A DNA stretch of 15,936 nt, taken from contig CALBTQ010000046.1 of the NCBI GenBank assembly GCA_937967875.1, forward strand, positions 1 to 15,936. The letters run 5' to 3'. A program made the translations under genes and the position numbers. The DNA comes from an uncultured Pseudomonadota bacterium. Lineage in GTDB: Bacteria; Lernaellota; Lernaellaia; Lernaellales; Lernaellaceae. Shown piece after piece: positions 6,141 through 13,917 of this stretch; position 1 is the stretch's first letter, and every line of letters begins with the position of its first letter. The notes beneath the pieces are model-generated. The model saw only the letters and a list, made by a program, of their open reading frames with translations, was not told where the DNA came from and did no database searches.

Positions 6141-8183
6141 ATGCTTCGACAACAAGAGGTCAGCGGCCGCATCACCGCCGTGATCCTGATGTTCGCGCAG
6201 GAGCGCGGGTTGGATATCGACGATCTTTGCCGCGATCTGCCCCATTCGCAAGAAGTGTTGCTCGATCGCAAGGGGTGGGTCGACAACGAAACGCTCTTCG
6301 CCCTGTGGGAGCGCCTGGAACTGGCGACCGGCGATGCCGACATCGCGCGCGAGGTCGGCCTGTACGCCATGCAGCAGCGCGCCTTCGGTTTTCTGTCCAC
6401 CATCCTGCGCTTGTCGGGCAGCCCGTTGCGGGTGTTGCAAAAGGCCGACAGTCTCGTGCATTACTTCGATCCCAACCGCGTCTTGCGCGTGCATCACCTG
6501 GGCAAAACCTCGGCGATTGTCGAGCTCAAACGCAAAAGCGGGCGGCCGCAAAACCGCTACGGCTGCCAATTCGCCCGCGGGCTGTTGGCGGGCATTCCCA
6601 CCCTGTGGCAGTTGCCGCCGGCGACGGTCGAAGACTTGAGTTGCGCCGTGGGGCTCGACGATCTGCCGCCGATCGACGGGCGCGTCTATCGCCTCGATAA
6701 ATTCGGGCATGTGATTTCGTATCCGGTCGACGATCCGCACGAGCGCCGCGACGAGGGCGTGGTCGCCGAGGACGGTTCGTTCGGCATCGGCGACGTGGTC
6801 TACGGCGCGCACGCCTGCCTGTATCGCATGACCTGGACGATCGACACGACCCGCGCCTGGTGGCAGCGCGTGTTCTCTTCCGAGGTCGAGGCCGAAAGCG
6901 AGAACGTCGCCAACCTCGAACAGGATCTGCGCGACCTGGAGCAGATGTACGAACAACTGCACCGTTTTTCCTCGCGCATGGAATCGATGGTCGACGAGCG
7001 CACGGTCGCGCTGGAAGAGGCCAACGCCGAGCTGGCCGAGTTGGCCGGCAAGCTCGAACGCCAGAGCATGCTCAAAAGCGAGTTCATCGCCGACGTCAGC
7101 CATGAGCTGCGTACGCTGATCAGCGCGATCGTCGGGTTCGCCGAACTGCTGTCCTCGGAAATCTACGGGCCGCTCAACGAGCGCCAGCATTCGGCCTGCG
7201 AGCGCATCGTGGTCAACACGCACACGCTGCTGCACATGATCAACGACATGCTCGACATCTCGCGGTTGCAGACCGGCAAGCTCGAACTGGCGCTGGAATC
7301 GGTCAACCTGCGGCAGATCGTCGACGAATCGCTGGCGGCCATCGCCGCGCTGGCCGAGCAGAAGAACCTAGCCCTGCGGCGCGAGATCGAGGCCGAAGTG
7401 CCCGTGAGCATGGTCGCGGACCGCACCAAGATCAAACAGATGCTGCTGAACCTGCTGACCAACGCGGTCAAGTACACCGACCGCGGACACATCAAGGTGC
7501 GCCTGCACTGCCCGACGCCCGGCGAAGTCGCCTGCACGGTACGCGACACCGGCCGGGGCATCGCCGAACAGGACGTGCCGCGCCTGTTCGAGGAATATTC
7601 GCGGGTCGGCCCCAACCGGCCCGAGGGCGGCACCGGTCTGGGTCTGTATCTGACGCGCAAGATGGCCGAGCTGATGGGCGGACGCGTCGAGGTGGTCAGC
7701 AAACTCGGTCACGGCAGCGCCTTCACCATCGTCCTGCCGGTGCGCGGCGAGGAAATGGAGGCGTTCACCGAAATCGACGAAAGCCCGTATTACCTGGATC
7801 CGGAGCGCAACCGGTTGCGCATCCTGGTGGCCGAGTCGGACGAGGCGGCAGCCCAGTTTCTCGGTCTGACCATCCAGGCGGCGGGCATGCAGGTGACCAC
7901 CTGTTCCGACGGGCGGCTGTTGATGGCCCACGTCGCCGAATACCGGCCGCACCTGCTGGTGCTGGACACCGAATTGCGCCACGAGGACGGCTGGAACATC
8001 CTGCGGCGATTGCGCGAAAGCGAACAGACGGCGACGATTCCGGTGGTTGCGCTGGGCGTCGAGGGGCAGCGGGAACTGGCCGACGCGCACGGCGTCGCGG
8101 CTTTTTTCGCCAAGCCCTATGAGAAGCGCGAACTCATCGATTGTATTTTGAGTGTTTTGGGGGTGGAGGAGAGCGCACCGTGA
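6141..8183 (+). CDS. Soluble hybrid histidine kinase with unassigned N-terminal domain and degenerate receiver
   Basis: The 680-residue protein begins at an ATG 9 bases after GGGGA. Residues about 15-190 form a sensory-type domain I cannot name with certainty; it resembles domains fused to cyclases and kinases that end in a 'GIPTLW' stretch. A coiled coil runs over about 248-312. The HisKA box reads SHELRTLIS with His321; the usual Pro after Thr is replaced by Leu. The ATPase domain has NLLTNAVKY (about 437), DTGRGI and GGTGLGL. The C-terminal receiver (about 553-672) keeps Asp609 and the Lys of AKPY, but the Thr/Ser switch position is Gly (VVALGVE) and the acidic pair reads ESDE. No membrane segment is seen. 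Its stop overlaps the next start by four bases (GTGA), so it is translationally coupled to the seven-TM protein, which could be its membrane partner. Confidence 0.93.
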   Translation: MLRQQEVSGRITAVILMFAQERGLDIDDLCRDLPHSQEVLLDRKGWVDNETLFALWERLELATGDADIAREVGLYAMQQRAFGFLSTILRLSGSPLRVLQKADSLVHYFDPNRVLRVHHLGKTSAIVELKRKSGRPQNRYGCQFARGLLAGIPTLWQLPPATVEDLSCAVGLDDLPPIDGRVYRLDKFGHVISYPVDDPHERRDEGVVAEDGSFGIGDVVYGAHACLYRMTWTIDTTRAWWQRVFSSEVEAESENVANLEQDLRDLEQMYEQLHRFSSRMESMVDERTVALEEANAELAELAGKLERQSMLKSEFIADVSHELRTLISAIVGFAELLSSEIYGPLNERQHSACERIVVNTHTLLHMINDMLDISRLQTGKLELALESVNLRQIVDESLAAIAALAEQKNLALRREIEAEVPVSMVADRTKIKQMLLNLLTNAVKYTDRGHIKVRLHCPTPGEVACTVRDTGRGIAEQDVPRLFEEYSRVGPNRPEGGTGLGLYLTRKMAELMGGRVEVVSKLGHGSAFTIVLPVRGEEMEAFTEIDESPYYLDPERNRLRILVAESDEAAAQFLGLTIQAAGMQVTTCSDGRLLMAHVAEYRPHLLVLDTELRHEDGWNILRRLRESEQTATIPVVALGVEGQRELADAHGVAAFFAKPYEKRELIDCILSVLGVEESAP

Positions 8184-8902
8184 ATTATGCGATCTTGTAC
8201 AACGTTTTTTGTTGCTGGGTCGTCGCGGTCATCGGGCTGTCCACCGTGCGCGAACTGCGCAAGGATCCGCAACTGACGCCGACCTGGTTGGCCTATTCCT
8301 GGTTCTGGCTGCTGGCGTCCGGTTTGTGGTTTTTCGCCGGATTGCGACTGCTTGCGTATTTCTCCGGCCTGTTGTGGCTTGATCGATTGTTGTTTTACGT
8401 CGATGAGGTCTTCGCCGGATTTCACCTGGTCGCCGGCACCGCGTTTCTCGCCCGGCATATTTGGGGAGACTCCCCTTGGACGCGCGGCTTGATCTGGACG
8501 GCGGGATTGTTCGTGTTGGTCTTCCTGGGTTTGTTGTTCTGGTTGGGGATTCGGGAAACGATTTGCACGCCCTGGGCCAGCGAACACGAATTGCCGCGGC
8601 CGGCGTTCATGGTGTTTGTCGTACCCTATCTGCTCTGCCTTTTTTTGGTGGTCTATGCTACTATTCGCGATGTGGTTGCACGCAACCGCCGCGGCGAGTG
8701 GGCCGATTTCGGCCTGACTTTGGCCACCTGGAGCCTGCTGGTGTACGCCCTGGCGGGCCTGGCCGATGTGCGCGGCGTATGGGCGGGATGGCAATTGTTG
8801 ATGATTCGGCTGATCTATATGATCGCGGCCTTTGTGGCGTTTTGGGTTGCGCAGACCGACCGTTCGCACATACGGCTGATTCGCCCTTCGCGAGGTGATT
8901 GA
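8180..8902 (+). CDS. Seven-TM integral membrane protein of unknown function between two kinases
   Basis: The start is GTG 8180, which overlaps the upstream stop and has a perfect GGAGGAG 6-9 bases before it; 240 residues follow. Hydrophobic segments lie at about 3-22, 36-58, 68-92, 102-124, 142-163, 177-196 and 204-225, with a basic cytoplasmic-looking tail (RSHIRLIRPSRGD). No catalytic motif is seen. I do not recognise the family; the layout resembles 7TM sensory input domains that are usually fused to signalling proteins. Standing alone and tightly coupled between two histidine kinases, it is plausibly a separate sensor or kinase anchor. A transporter or an assembly protein cannot be excluded. 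Confidence 0.88.
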   Translation: MNYAILYNVFCCWVVAVIGLSTVRELRKDPQLTPTWLAYSWFWLLASGLWFFAGLRLLAYFSGLLWLDRLLFYVDEVFAGFHLVAGTAFLARHIWGDSPWTRGLIWTAGLFVLVFLGLLFWLGIRETICTPWASEHELPRPAFMVFVVPYLLCLFLVVYATIRDVVARNRRGEWADFGLTLATWSLLVYALAGLADVRGVWAGWQLLMIRLIYMIAAFVAFWVAQTDRSHIRLIRPSRGD

Positions 8903-8904
8903 TC

Positions 8905-10572
8905 GTGCGACTGCGCTTGGGCATTTTTACCAAGATTTTCCTGGCCGTCGCCGGCCTGGCGCTGGTGCCGTTGTTTATCGGCGCCGCCTTGATCACCTCC
9001 ATCTATCAGGACCTGGTCGACCAGATCGTTTACGACGTGGTCAACGTCGCCACGCCCGACACCGCCAACCATTTGATGAGCCACATCGCCGACGTGCATC
9101 AGAACGCGTATACGCTGATGTTTTTCATCCTGATGATTTCGATTTTGCTGGTGTCGTTCGCCGCGCTGTACCTGAGCCGTTCGTTTTCCAGCCCGATCCG
9201 CTCGCTGCTGGACGCCAGCCGGCACATCGCGCGCGGCGAGCTGGATGTGCGCCTGAGCGCCGACCGATCCGACGAATTCGGCCTGCTGGCCGGCGAGTTC
9301 AACGCCATGGCTTCGCAGTTGGAAGAGGCGCAGGAGAACCTGGAAAGCGACAACATCGATCTGGAGCGGCGCGTCGCCGAGCGCACCGCCGAACTGACCA
9401 TGGCCAACGTCGAGCTGCGCAGCAGCGCCGCGCAGATTCAGGAGGCCAACCGGCTCAAGAGCGAATTTCTGGCCAACGTCAGTCACGAGCTGCGCACGCC
9501 GCTCAACGCGATCCTCGGGTACACCGACCTGATGCTCGACGGCATCTACGGCGAAATGCAAAAGCAGCAGTTGGAGAGCCTGGCCAAGGTGCGCCGCAAC
9601 GCCGAATCGCTGCTGCGCTTGATCAACGACATCCTCGACCTGTCCAAGATCGAGGCCGGGCGCATGTCGCTCAGCCTGGAAAAATTCGACCCCGGCGAGC
9701 TGGTGCGCGCGTCGCTGGAATCGGTGCAGCCGTTGTTCGCGCGCAGTCATTTGGAACTGCGGGCCGAGATTGCGCCGGATCTGCCGACGGTCGAGGCCGA
9801 CCGGGGCAAGGTGCAGCAGGCGCTGTACAATCTGCTGTCCAACGCGCTTAAGTTCACCCACGAGGGCGGCGTGACCGTGCGCGTTTACGCCGACGAGAAA
9901 CAGGCGAACGTCTGGTTCGAGGTGATCGACTCCGGCCCGGGCATCGAGGCGGCGAAGCTGCGCAGCATCTTCGATCAGTTCCGGCAGATCGACGGCTCGA
10001 CCACGCGCACGGTGGGCGGCGCGGGCCTGGGCCTGGCGCTGTGCAAGAAGCTGGTCAACCTGCTCAACGGCGCGATCGACGTGGCCAGCGAGCCGGGCAA
10101 GGGCAGCACCTTCCGTTTTTCGATTCCGGTGGTCGCGTCGGTGAAGGATGCCGCGCCGCGTCTGCGCAAGGCCGACGAGACGGCGCCCGGCGGCAAGCGC
10201 ACCGTGCTGGCCATCGACGACGACGCCGAGGTGCTCGAGTTGCTCGCCGCCAGCCTGGAGCCGGCGGGCTTCGAGGTGATCCGCTGCACCGATTCGGAAC
10301 GCGCCGTCGAGCGCGTGCGCGAAACCAACCCCTTCGCGGTAACCCTGGACATCATGATGCCCTATCGCGACGGCTGGTCGGTGCTCAAGGAGCTCAAGAC
10401 CGATCCGCAAACGTCGGACATTCCGGTCATCATCGTTTCGATTATCGACGACCGCGCCCGCGGCTACAGCATGGGCGTGGCCGATTACATGCTCAAACCG
10501 ATCAATCGCACGCAATTGATCAAACGTTTGGAGTCCTTCGCCAGCGGCGACGACTGGCGCGGGGACGCCTAG
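8905..10572 (+). CDS. Membrane HAMP hybrid histidine kinase with receiver
   Basis: I chose GTG 8905, two bases after the upstream stop, because GAGGTGA lies 6 bases before it; an in-frame TTG at 8899 would have no room for a ribosome site. The 555-residue protein has TM1 (about 9-30), a short periplasmic loop of about 40 residues, TM2 (about 68-92), HAMP (93-145), a coiled linker, HisKA with SHELRTPLN and His194, and an ATPase domain with NLLSNALKF, DSGPGI and GGAGLGLAL. The receiver (about 430-550) has IDDDAE, phospho-acceptor Asp482, Ser in IIVS and Lys in LKPI, so it looks fully competent. The small periplasmic loop suggests that it senses through the membrane or a partner, possibly the seven-TM protein just upstream. 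The free CheY-like protein downstream is a likely phosphate sink or output. Confidence 0.95.
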   Translation: MRLRLGIFTKIFLAVAGLALVPLFIGAALITSIYQDLVDQIVYDVVNVATPDTANHLMSHIADVHQNAYTLMFFILMISILLVSFAALYLSRSFSSPIRSLLDASRHIARGELDVRLSADRSDEFGLLAGEFNAMASQLEEAQENLESDNIDLERRVAERTAELTMANVELRSSAAQIQEANRLKSEFLANVSHELRTPLNAILGYTDLMLDGIYGEMQKQQLESLAKVRRNAESLLRLINDILDLSKIEAGRMSLSLEKFDPGELVRASLESVQPLFARSHLELRAEIAPDLPTVEADRGKVQQALYNLLSNALKFTHEGGVTVRVYADEKQANVWFEVIDSGPGIEAAKLRSIFDQFRQIDGSTTRTVGGAGLGLALCKKLVNLLNGAIDVASEPGKGSTFRFSIPVVASVKDAAPRLRKADETAPGGKRTVLAIDDDAEVLELLAASLEPAGFEVIRCTDSERAVERVRETNPFAVTLDIMMPYRDGWSVLKELKTDPQTSDIPVIIVSIIDDRARGYSMGVADYMLKPINRTQLIKRLESFASGDDWRGDA

Positions 10573-10590
10573 ATTGTGGGGAGTGGGCCG

Positions 10591-10980
10591 GTGAGCGAAA
10601 ACGAGAAGAAGAAAATTCTGGTGATCGACGACGTTGAGGAAAACGCCGATATCGTCCGCGTCAAACTCAAGCACGAAGGGTATAGCGTGCTGGTGGCCAT
10701 GGACGGAGAATCCGGCGTCGAGCTGGCCCGCAAGGAAATTCCCGATCTCATTTTGTGCGACATCATGCTGCCGCGCATGGACGGCTGGGAGGTGCTGGAA
10801 ACCTTGCGCAAGGATCCGGCGACCACCGACATCCCCGTCATCTTCATGACCGCCTACACGACCATTCAATTCTCCGGCGAGCGCAAACGCGCGCAGGACC
10901 TGGGCGCGGTCGATTATCTGAAAAAGCCCTTCGACCTGTCGGAAATGACCGCGTTGGTGAAAAAGCATACCGGAGACTGA
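10591..10980 (+). CDS. CheY-like single-domain response regulator
   Basis: A GTG at 10591 with GGGGAG 7 bases upstream gives 129 residues; an in-frame GTG at 10576 would add five residues and is less well placed. The protein is one receiver: ILVIDDVEENA (acidic pair), phospho-acceptor Asp57 in CDIMLPRMDGW, Thr in FMTAYT and Lys in KKPF, with no output domain. Such proteins act by protein-protein contact or as phosphorelay intermediates. It follows the HAMP kinase by 18 bases and precedes rmlB by 3 bases, which makes one of the two kinases its likely donor. No HPt protein is visible in the window. Confidence 0.93.
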   Translation: MSENEKKKILVIDDVEENADIVRVKLKHEGYSVLVAMDGESGVELARKEIPDLILCDIMLPRMDGWEVLETLRKDPATTDIPVIFMTAYTTIQFSGERKRAQDLGAVDYLKKPFDLSEMTALVKKHTGD

Positions 10981-10983
10981 GCG

Positions 10984-11997
10984 ATGCGCATTCTGCTCAC
11001 GGGAGGCTGCGGCTTCATCGGCTCGAACTTCGTGCGGCTCACGCTGGCCGAGCGCCCTGACCTGGAAATCGTCAACCTCGACGCGCTGACCTACGCGGGC
11101 AATCTGGCCAATCTGGCCGACCTGGACAGGCACGCGCGCTATACCTTCATCAAAGGCGACATCACCGACCCCGCCGCGGTCGATCGCGCGATGACCGGCT
11201 GCGACGCGGTGGTGCACATGGCGGCGGAAAGTCACGTCGACCGCTCGATCGAAGGCCCGGCGGTGTTCATTCAAACCAACATCGTGGGCACGCAGACGCT
11301 GCTGGACGCGGCGCGCAAACACAACGTCGCGCGGTTCGTTATGGTGAGTACCGACGAGGTGTACGGCTCGCTGGGCCCGACCGGCTTTTTCACCGAAACC
11401 ACGCCGCTGGATCCGTCGAGCCCCTACTCGGCGAGCAAGGCGTCGGCCGACCTGTTGTGCCTGGCCTATCACCGCACCTTCGGCTTTCCGGCGATCGTCA
11501 CGCGGTGTTCGAACAATTACGGGCCGTACCAGTTTCCGGAGAAGTTGATTCCGCTGTTCATCAGCAACGCCCACGCCGACCAGCCGCTGCCGCTGTACGG
11601 CGACGGCGGCAACGTGCGCGACTGGCTGCATGTTGCCGATCACGTTCACGCGCTGCTGACCGTGCTCGAGCGCGGCGCACCCGGCGAGGTCTACAACATC
11701 GGCGGCAACAACGAGCGCACGAATCTGGAGATCACCCGGCTGATTCTGCGGGCGCTGGGCAAGCCCGAAAGCCTGATCACCTTCGTCACCGACCGCCCGG
11801 GGCACGATCGTCGGTACGCGATCGAAGCCGAGAAGATCCGCCGCGAACTGGGTTGGACGCCGCAGGTCGATTTCGCCGACGGCATCGCGCAGACCGTGCA
11901 GTGGTATCTCGCCCATCGCCAATGGTGGGAGGAGATCAAATCCGGCGCCTACCGCGATTTCTACCAACGCCTCTACGGCGAGCGCCTGGGCGGTTGA
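10984..11997 (+). CDS. rmlB: dTDP-glucose 4,6-dehydratase
   Basis: The 337-residue short-chain dehydrogenase-type enzyme converts dTDP-glucose to dTDP-4-keto-6-deoxyglucose, the second step to dTDP-rhamnose and other deoxysugars of lipopolysaccharide or exopolysaccharide. The NAD site is GGCGFIGS at 7-14; STDEVYG around 122-128 carries the Asp124-Glu125 dehydration pair; the catalytic Tyr148 and Lys152 lie in [22 protein letters not shown] is the family's substrate segment. Length is normal (about 330-360). ATG 10984 has GGAG 8 bases before it and lies three bases after the CheY-like stop. The other rml genes are not in this window, so placing it with signalling genes is unusual; a related epimerase or 4,6-dehydratase cannot be fully excluded but the motifs fit RmlB best. 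Confidence 0.93.
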   Translation: MRILLTGGCGFIGSNFVRLTLAERPDLEIVNLDALTYAGNLANLADLDRHARYTFIKGDITDPAAVDRAMTGCDAVVHMAAESHVDRSIEGPAVFIQTNIVGTQTLLDAARKHNVARFVMVSTDEVYGSLGPTGFFTETTPLDPSSPYSASKASADLLCLAYHRTFGFPAIVTRCSNNYGPYQFPEKLIPLFISNAHADQPLPLYGDGGNVRDWLHVADHVHALLTVLERGAPGEVYNIGGNNERTNLEITRLILRALGKPESLITFVTDRPGHDRRYAIEAEKIRRELGWTPQVDFADGIAQTVQWYLAHRQWWEEIKSGAYRDFYQRLYGERLGG

Positions 11998-12022
11998 ACC
12001 CTCGTCCGCATTCCTTTAAAGT
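11994..12022 (+). promoter_or_regulatory. Candidate promoter for the secreted START-like protein
   Basis: TTGAAC (11994-11999), overlapping the rmlB stop, and TAAAGT (12017-12022) are separated by 17 bases. Both match the sigma-70 consensus at four of six positions. It lies 50 bases before the next start and suggests that this gene is transcribed apart from the kinase-rmlB run. Confidence 0.4.
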
Positions 12023-12029
12023 ACCTGCA

Positions 12030-12043
12030 CGCCGCAGACGGCG
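12030..12043 (+). promoter_or_regulatory. Short leader hairpin before the START-like gene
   Basis: CGCCG-CAGA-CGGCG can form a 5-bp stem with a tetraloop, followed a few bases later by TTTTT. It may be a weak attenuator or terminator of the rmlB transcript, or a 5' cap on the next mRNA. It is short and could be chance. Confidence 0.25.
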
Positions 12044-12071
12044 AAGGATTTTTCTAAACCAAGGAGTAAAC

Positions 12072-12950
12072 ATGAAGCGCGCCGCATTGTTGGTTTTGCT
12101 GGTTGTCGTGTTGGCGGCGACCGTGGTTTTGGCTCAGATCCCCACCCAGGTGACCGACTACACGGTCAAGCCGGGCAAGGCGTTGAAGATCAAGATTCCG
12201 AAGATCAACCTGTCCGCCGCGCAGACGGCCGACCTGAAAGCGCAAAAGCCCGTCTGCCTGTTGCTGGACAGCCCGACCAACCCGGAGCTCAAGGCCGGCT
12301 ACATGCGCGTGATTCTGCCTTACGATCCGGTGACCGTCTGGTGGATCGTGCGCGACATCAAGCACTTCCCGCTGGTCGACGCGGCGTATCCGAACACCGG
12401 CTCGATGACCAACAAGCGCCGCACCTTCATGCCCTACACCTGGGACACCGCCGCGTGCTCGGTGAACGGCAAGCAGTACATGTACCAGTTGATGGTCATG
12501 CCCTTCGTCGCGCCGCGCAAGTTCTCGCTCAACCGCATCGGCGACCGCAACGGCTTCCCGTGGGAGTCGGCCTGGACCGCCGCCGATCAGATGTACTGCG
12601 CCGATCAGCGCAACAAGGAACTCGACAAGTTCTACGAGGAAGCGGTGCAGATGCCCTACAACGACGGCTGCTGGCACATCCAGCCGGTGCCCGCCGACCT
12701 GCGCGCCAAGCCGGATGACGCGTTGCTGGCGCTGGTCGAGTACTACGTCGACTCGAACCCCGGCGGCAACCTGGGCGCGGTTAAAGCGGTGGTCAACAAG
12801 GCCACGAGCGTCGCGCTGCCCACGTTGCACCAGAACATGCTGCTGCACGGCAAGACCTGGAAGCAGCACCTGCAGAAGTATCACGGCGCCGCCGATCAGC
12901 AGTTGTTCGCCGCCGAACAGGCCGCGTTCCGCAAGGCGATGGGCTTCTGA
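12072..12950 (+). CDS. Secreted START/SRPBCC-like protein
   Basis: ATG 12072 follows AAGGAG by 5 bases; the same frame is open upstream inside rmlB, but this start is clear. The 292-residue protein opens with a signal peptide (KR, then a run of Leu/Val/Ala, cleavage probably after A21 in VLA-QIP). The mature part reads like a SRPBCC/START fold: YMRVILPYDPVTVWWIVRDI (about 77-96) is the helix-strand opening, and VEYYVDSNPGGNLGAVKAVVNKAT with a long amphipathic helix to the C-terminus is the closing part. Such folds bind hydrophobic ligands; the ligand here is unknown. Cysteines at 62, 129, 176 and 200 could form two disulfides in the periplasm. A strong terminator follows. Family assignment is from sequence pattern only. 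Confidence 0.88.
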   Translation: MKRAALLVLLVVVLAATVVLAQIPTQVTDYTVKPGKALKIKIPKINLSAAQTADLKAQKPVCLLLDSPTNPELKAGYMRVILPYDPVTVWWIVRDIKHFPLVDAAYPNTGSMTNKRRTFMPYTWDTAACSVNGKQYMYQLMVMPFVAPRKFSLNRIGDRNGFPWESAWTAADQMYCADQRNKELDKFYEEAVQMPYNDGCWHIQPVPADLRAKPDDALLALVEYYVDSNPGGNLGAVKAVVNKATSVALPTLHQNMLLHGKTWKQHLQKYHGAADQQLFAAEQAAFRKAMGF

Positions 12951-12972
12951 GAATTTTAAAATTATCACGCCA

Positions 12973-13004
12973 GGGCCGCTCGTTTCGGGCGGCCTTCCTT
13001 TTTT
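12973..13004 (+). terminator. Intrinsic terminator of the START-like gene
   Basis: GGCCGC (12974-12979) and GCGGCC (12989-12994) form a 6-bp G+C stem with a 9-base loop, followed by TTCCTTTTTT. It lies 23 bases after the stop and reads on the plus strand. A 12-bp palindrome AATTTTAAAATT (12952-12963) precedes it. Confidence 0.8.
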
Positions 13005-13031
13005 AAATAGGTCGGGAAGAGTATCGGCCGG

Positions 13032-13101
13032 TCCTGGTTGCCCGCCTTCGCGGGCATGACGTTTTCTCCGTCATCCTCGGGCTTGACCCGGGGATCCAGG
13101 A
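13032..13101. repeat. Head-to-head pair of REP-like palindromic repeats
   Basis: The left unit (13032-13061) has the hairpin GCCCGC-CTTC-GCGGGC between TCCTGG and CATGACG; the right unit (13069-13101) begins CGTCATCC, has the hairpin CTCGGG-CTTGA-CCCGGG and ends ATCCAGGA. They are inverted copies of one family, sharing CGTCAT at one end and CCAGGA at the other, as in BIME-type REP pairs. A translation of the minus strand gives the 'DPRVKPEDD' and 'VMPAKAG' strings familiar from such repeats across Proteobacteria. They lie between two convergent transcription units. No transposase is nearby. Confidence 0.75.
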
Positions 13102-13111
13102 TTCCTTTACT

Positions 13112-13139
13112 GCCGCGTAAAGCGCGGCCTTCCTTTTTT
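13112..13139 (+). terminator. Second intrinsic terminator-like hairpin, plus strand
   Basis: GCCGCG (13112-13117) and CGCGGC (13123-13128) form a stem with a 5-base loop, followed by CTTCCTTTTTT. The last 17 bases, GCGGCCTTCCTTTTTTA, are identical to the tail of the terminator at 12973-13004. It points into the end of the convergent FAH-family gene, whose stop codon overlaps the T-run. It may act as a backup terminator. Confidence 0.55.
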
Positions 13140-13917
13140 ACGCGGTCTGGTCGGGGCGTCGGCGCATGTCGACGGTGTTGCGCAGGCGGCCGATGCCTTC
13201 GATGACCAGCTCGACCAGGTCGCCGGGTTTGATCGCCGAAACGCCCGCGGGCGTGCCGGTGGCGACCACGTCGCCGGGCAGCAGCGTCATGACCGACGAG
13301 ACGTACGAAAGCAGCTCGGGTACGCTGTGGATCATCATGCTGGTGCGCGCGTACTGCACGCGCTCCTTGTTGACGTAGGCCTCGACGAGCAGGTCCGCCG
13401 TGTCCAGGTCGGTGACGATGCACGGACCCAGCGGCGCGAAGGTGTCGTGACCCTTGCCGCGCGTCCAGGTGCGGTCGTTGCGCTGCATGTCGCGCGCGGT
13501 GACGTCGTTGATGATCGTATAGCCGAGGATCGCCGTCGCCGCCTCTTCCACCGACGCGTCGCGCAGCGGCCGGCCGACGACCACGGCCAATTCGGCTTCG
13601 ATCTCGACGAGCTTGGAAGCGGCGGGCAGCTCGATCACGTCCTCCGGGCCGATCACCGCCGTCGACGGCTTCAAAAAAATGTCGGGCCAGGGCGGCGCGT
13701 CGCGGCCCATCTCCAGCGCGTGGTCGCGGTAGTTGAGGCCGATGCCCACGATCTTGCCCGGAATCACCGGCGCGAGCAGCCGCACCTTGTCGACGCTGTG
13801 CACCTGCCCGAAGACCTGCACGTGTGAAAACAAGTCCGCGCCCATGTCGCGGATTTTATCGCCTTCCAACCGGCCGATGCGCACCGAGTTGGCCGTTTCG
13901 TAGCTGACGATTTTCAT
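13138..13917 (-). CDS. Fumarylacetoacetate hydrolase family protein
   Basis: The 259-residue protein has the FAH-fold core: GLNYRDHALEMG (60-71), LKPSTAVIGPEDVI (82-95), VEIEAELAVVVG with metal ligands Glu107 and Glu109 (104-115), INDVTARD with Asp138, and GKGHDTFAPLGP. FAH-family enzymes bind Mg2+ or Mn2+ and cleave or decarboxylate 2-oxo acids (for example acylpyruvates, oxaloacetate or 2-keto-4-pentenoate). Which substrate this one uses cannot be told from sequence. The start ATG 13917 overlaps the dapB stop by four bases (ATGA), so the two are translationally coupled. Possible roles beside lysine genes include removal of oxo-acid by-products, but this is speculation. A REP pair and terminator-like hairpin lie beyond its stop. 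Confidence 0.93.
   Translation of the reverse strand: MKIVSYETANSVRIGRLEGDKIRDMGADLFSHVQVFGQVHSVDKVRLLAPVIPGKIVGIGLNYRDHALEMGRDAPPWPDIFLKPSTAVIGPEDVIELPAASKLVEIEAELAVVVGRPLRDASVEEAATAILGYTIINDVTARDMQRNDRTWTRGKGHDTFAPLGPCIVTDLDTADLLVEAYVNKERVQYARTSMMIHSVPELLSYVSSVMTLLPGDVVATGTPAGVSAIKPGDLVELVIEGIGRLRNTVDMRRRPDQTA

Noticed and set aside
8815..11967. A 1050-codon open frame on the minus strand opposite the kinases and rmlB
   Set aside because: It is antisense to four genes with clear motifs and ribosome sites. Its translation is a His/Val/Arg/Gln-rich mirror without any domain, as expected from high-G+C codon bias.
13005..13111. Insertion sequence or CRISPR in the repeat-bearing gap
   Set aside because: No transposase, no target duplication and only two inverted units rather than a spaced direct-repeat array.
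12965..13423. A 152-codon minus-strand open frame across the REP pair and the end of the FAH gene
   Set aside because: Its C-terminal half is the translated repeat ('DPRVKPEDD', 'VMPAKAG') and the rest is out of frame with the FAH gene.
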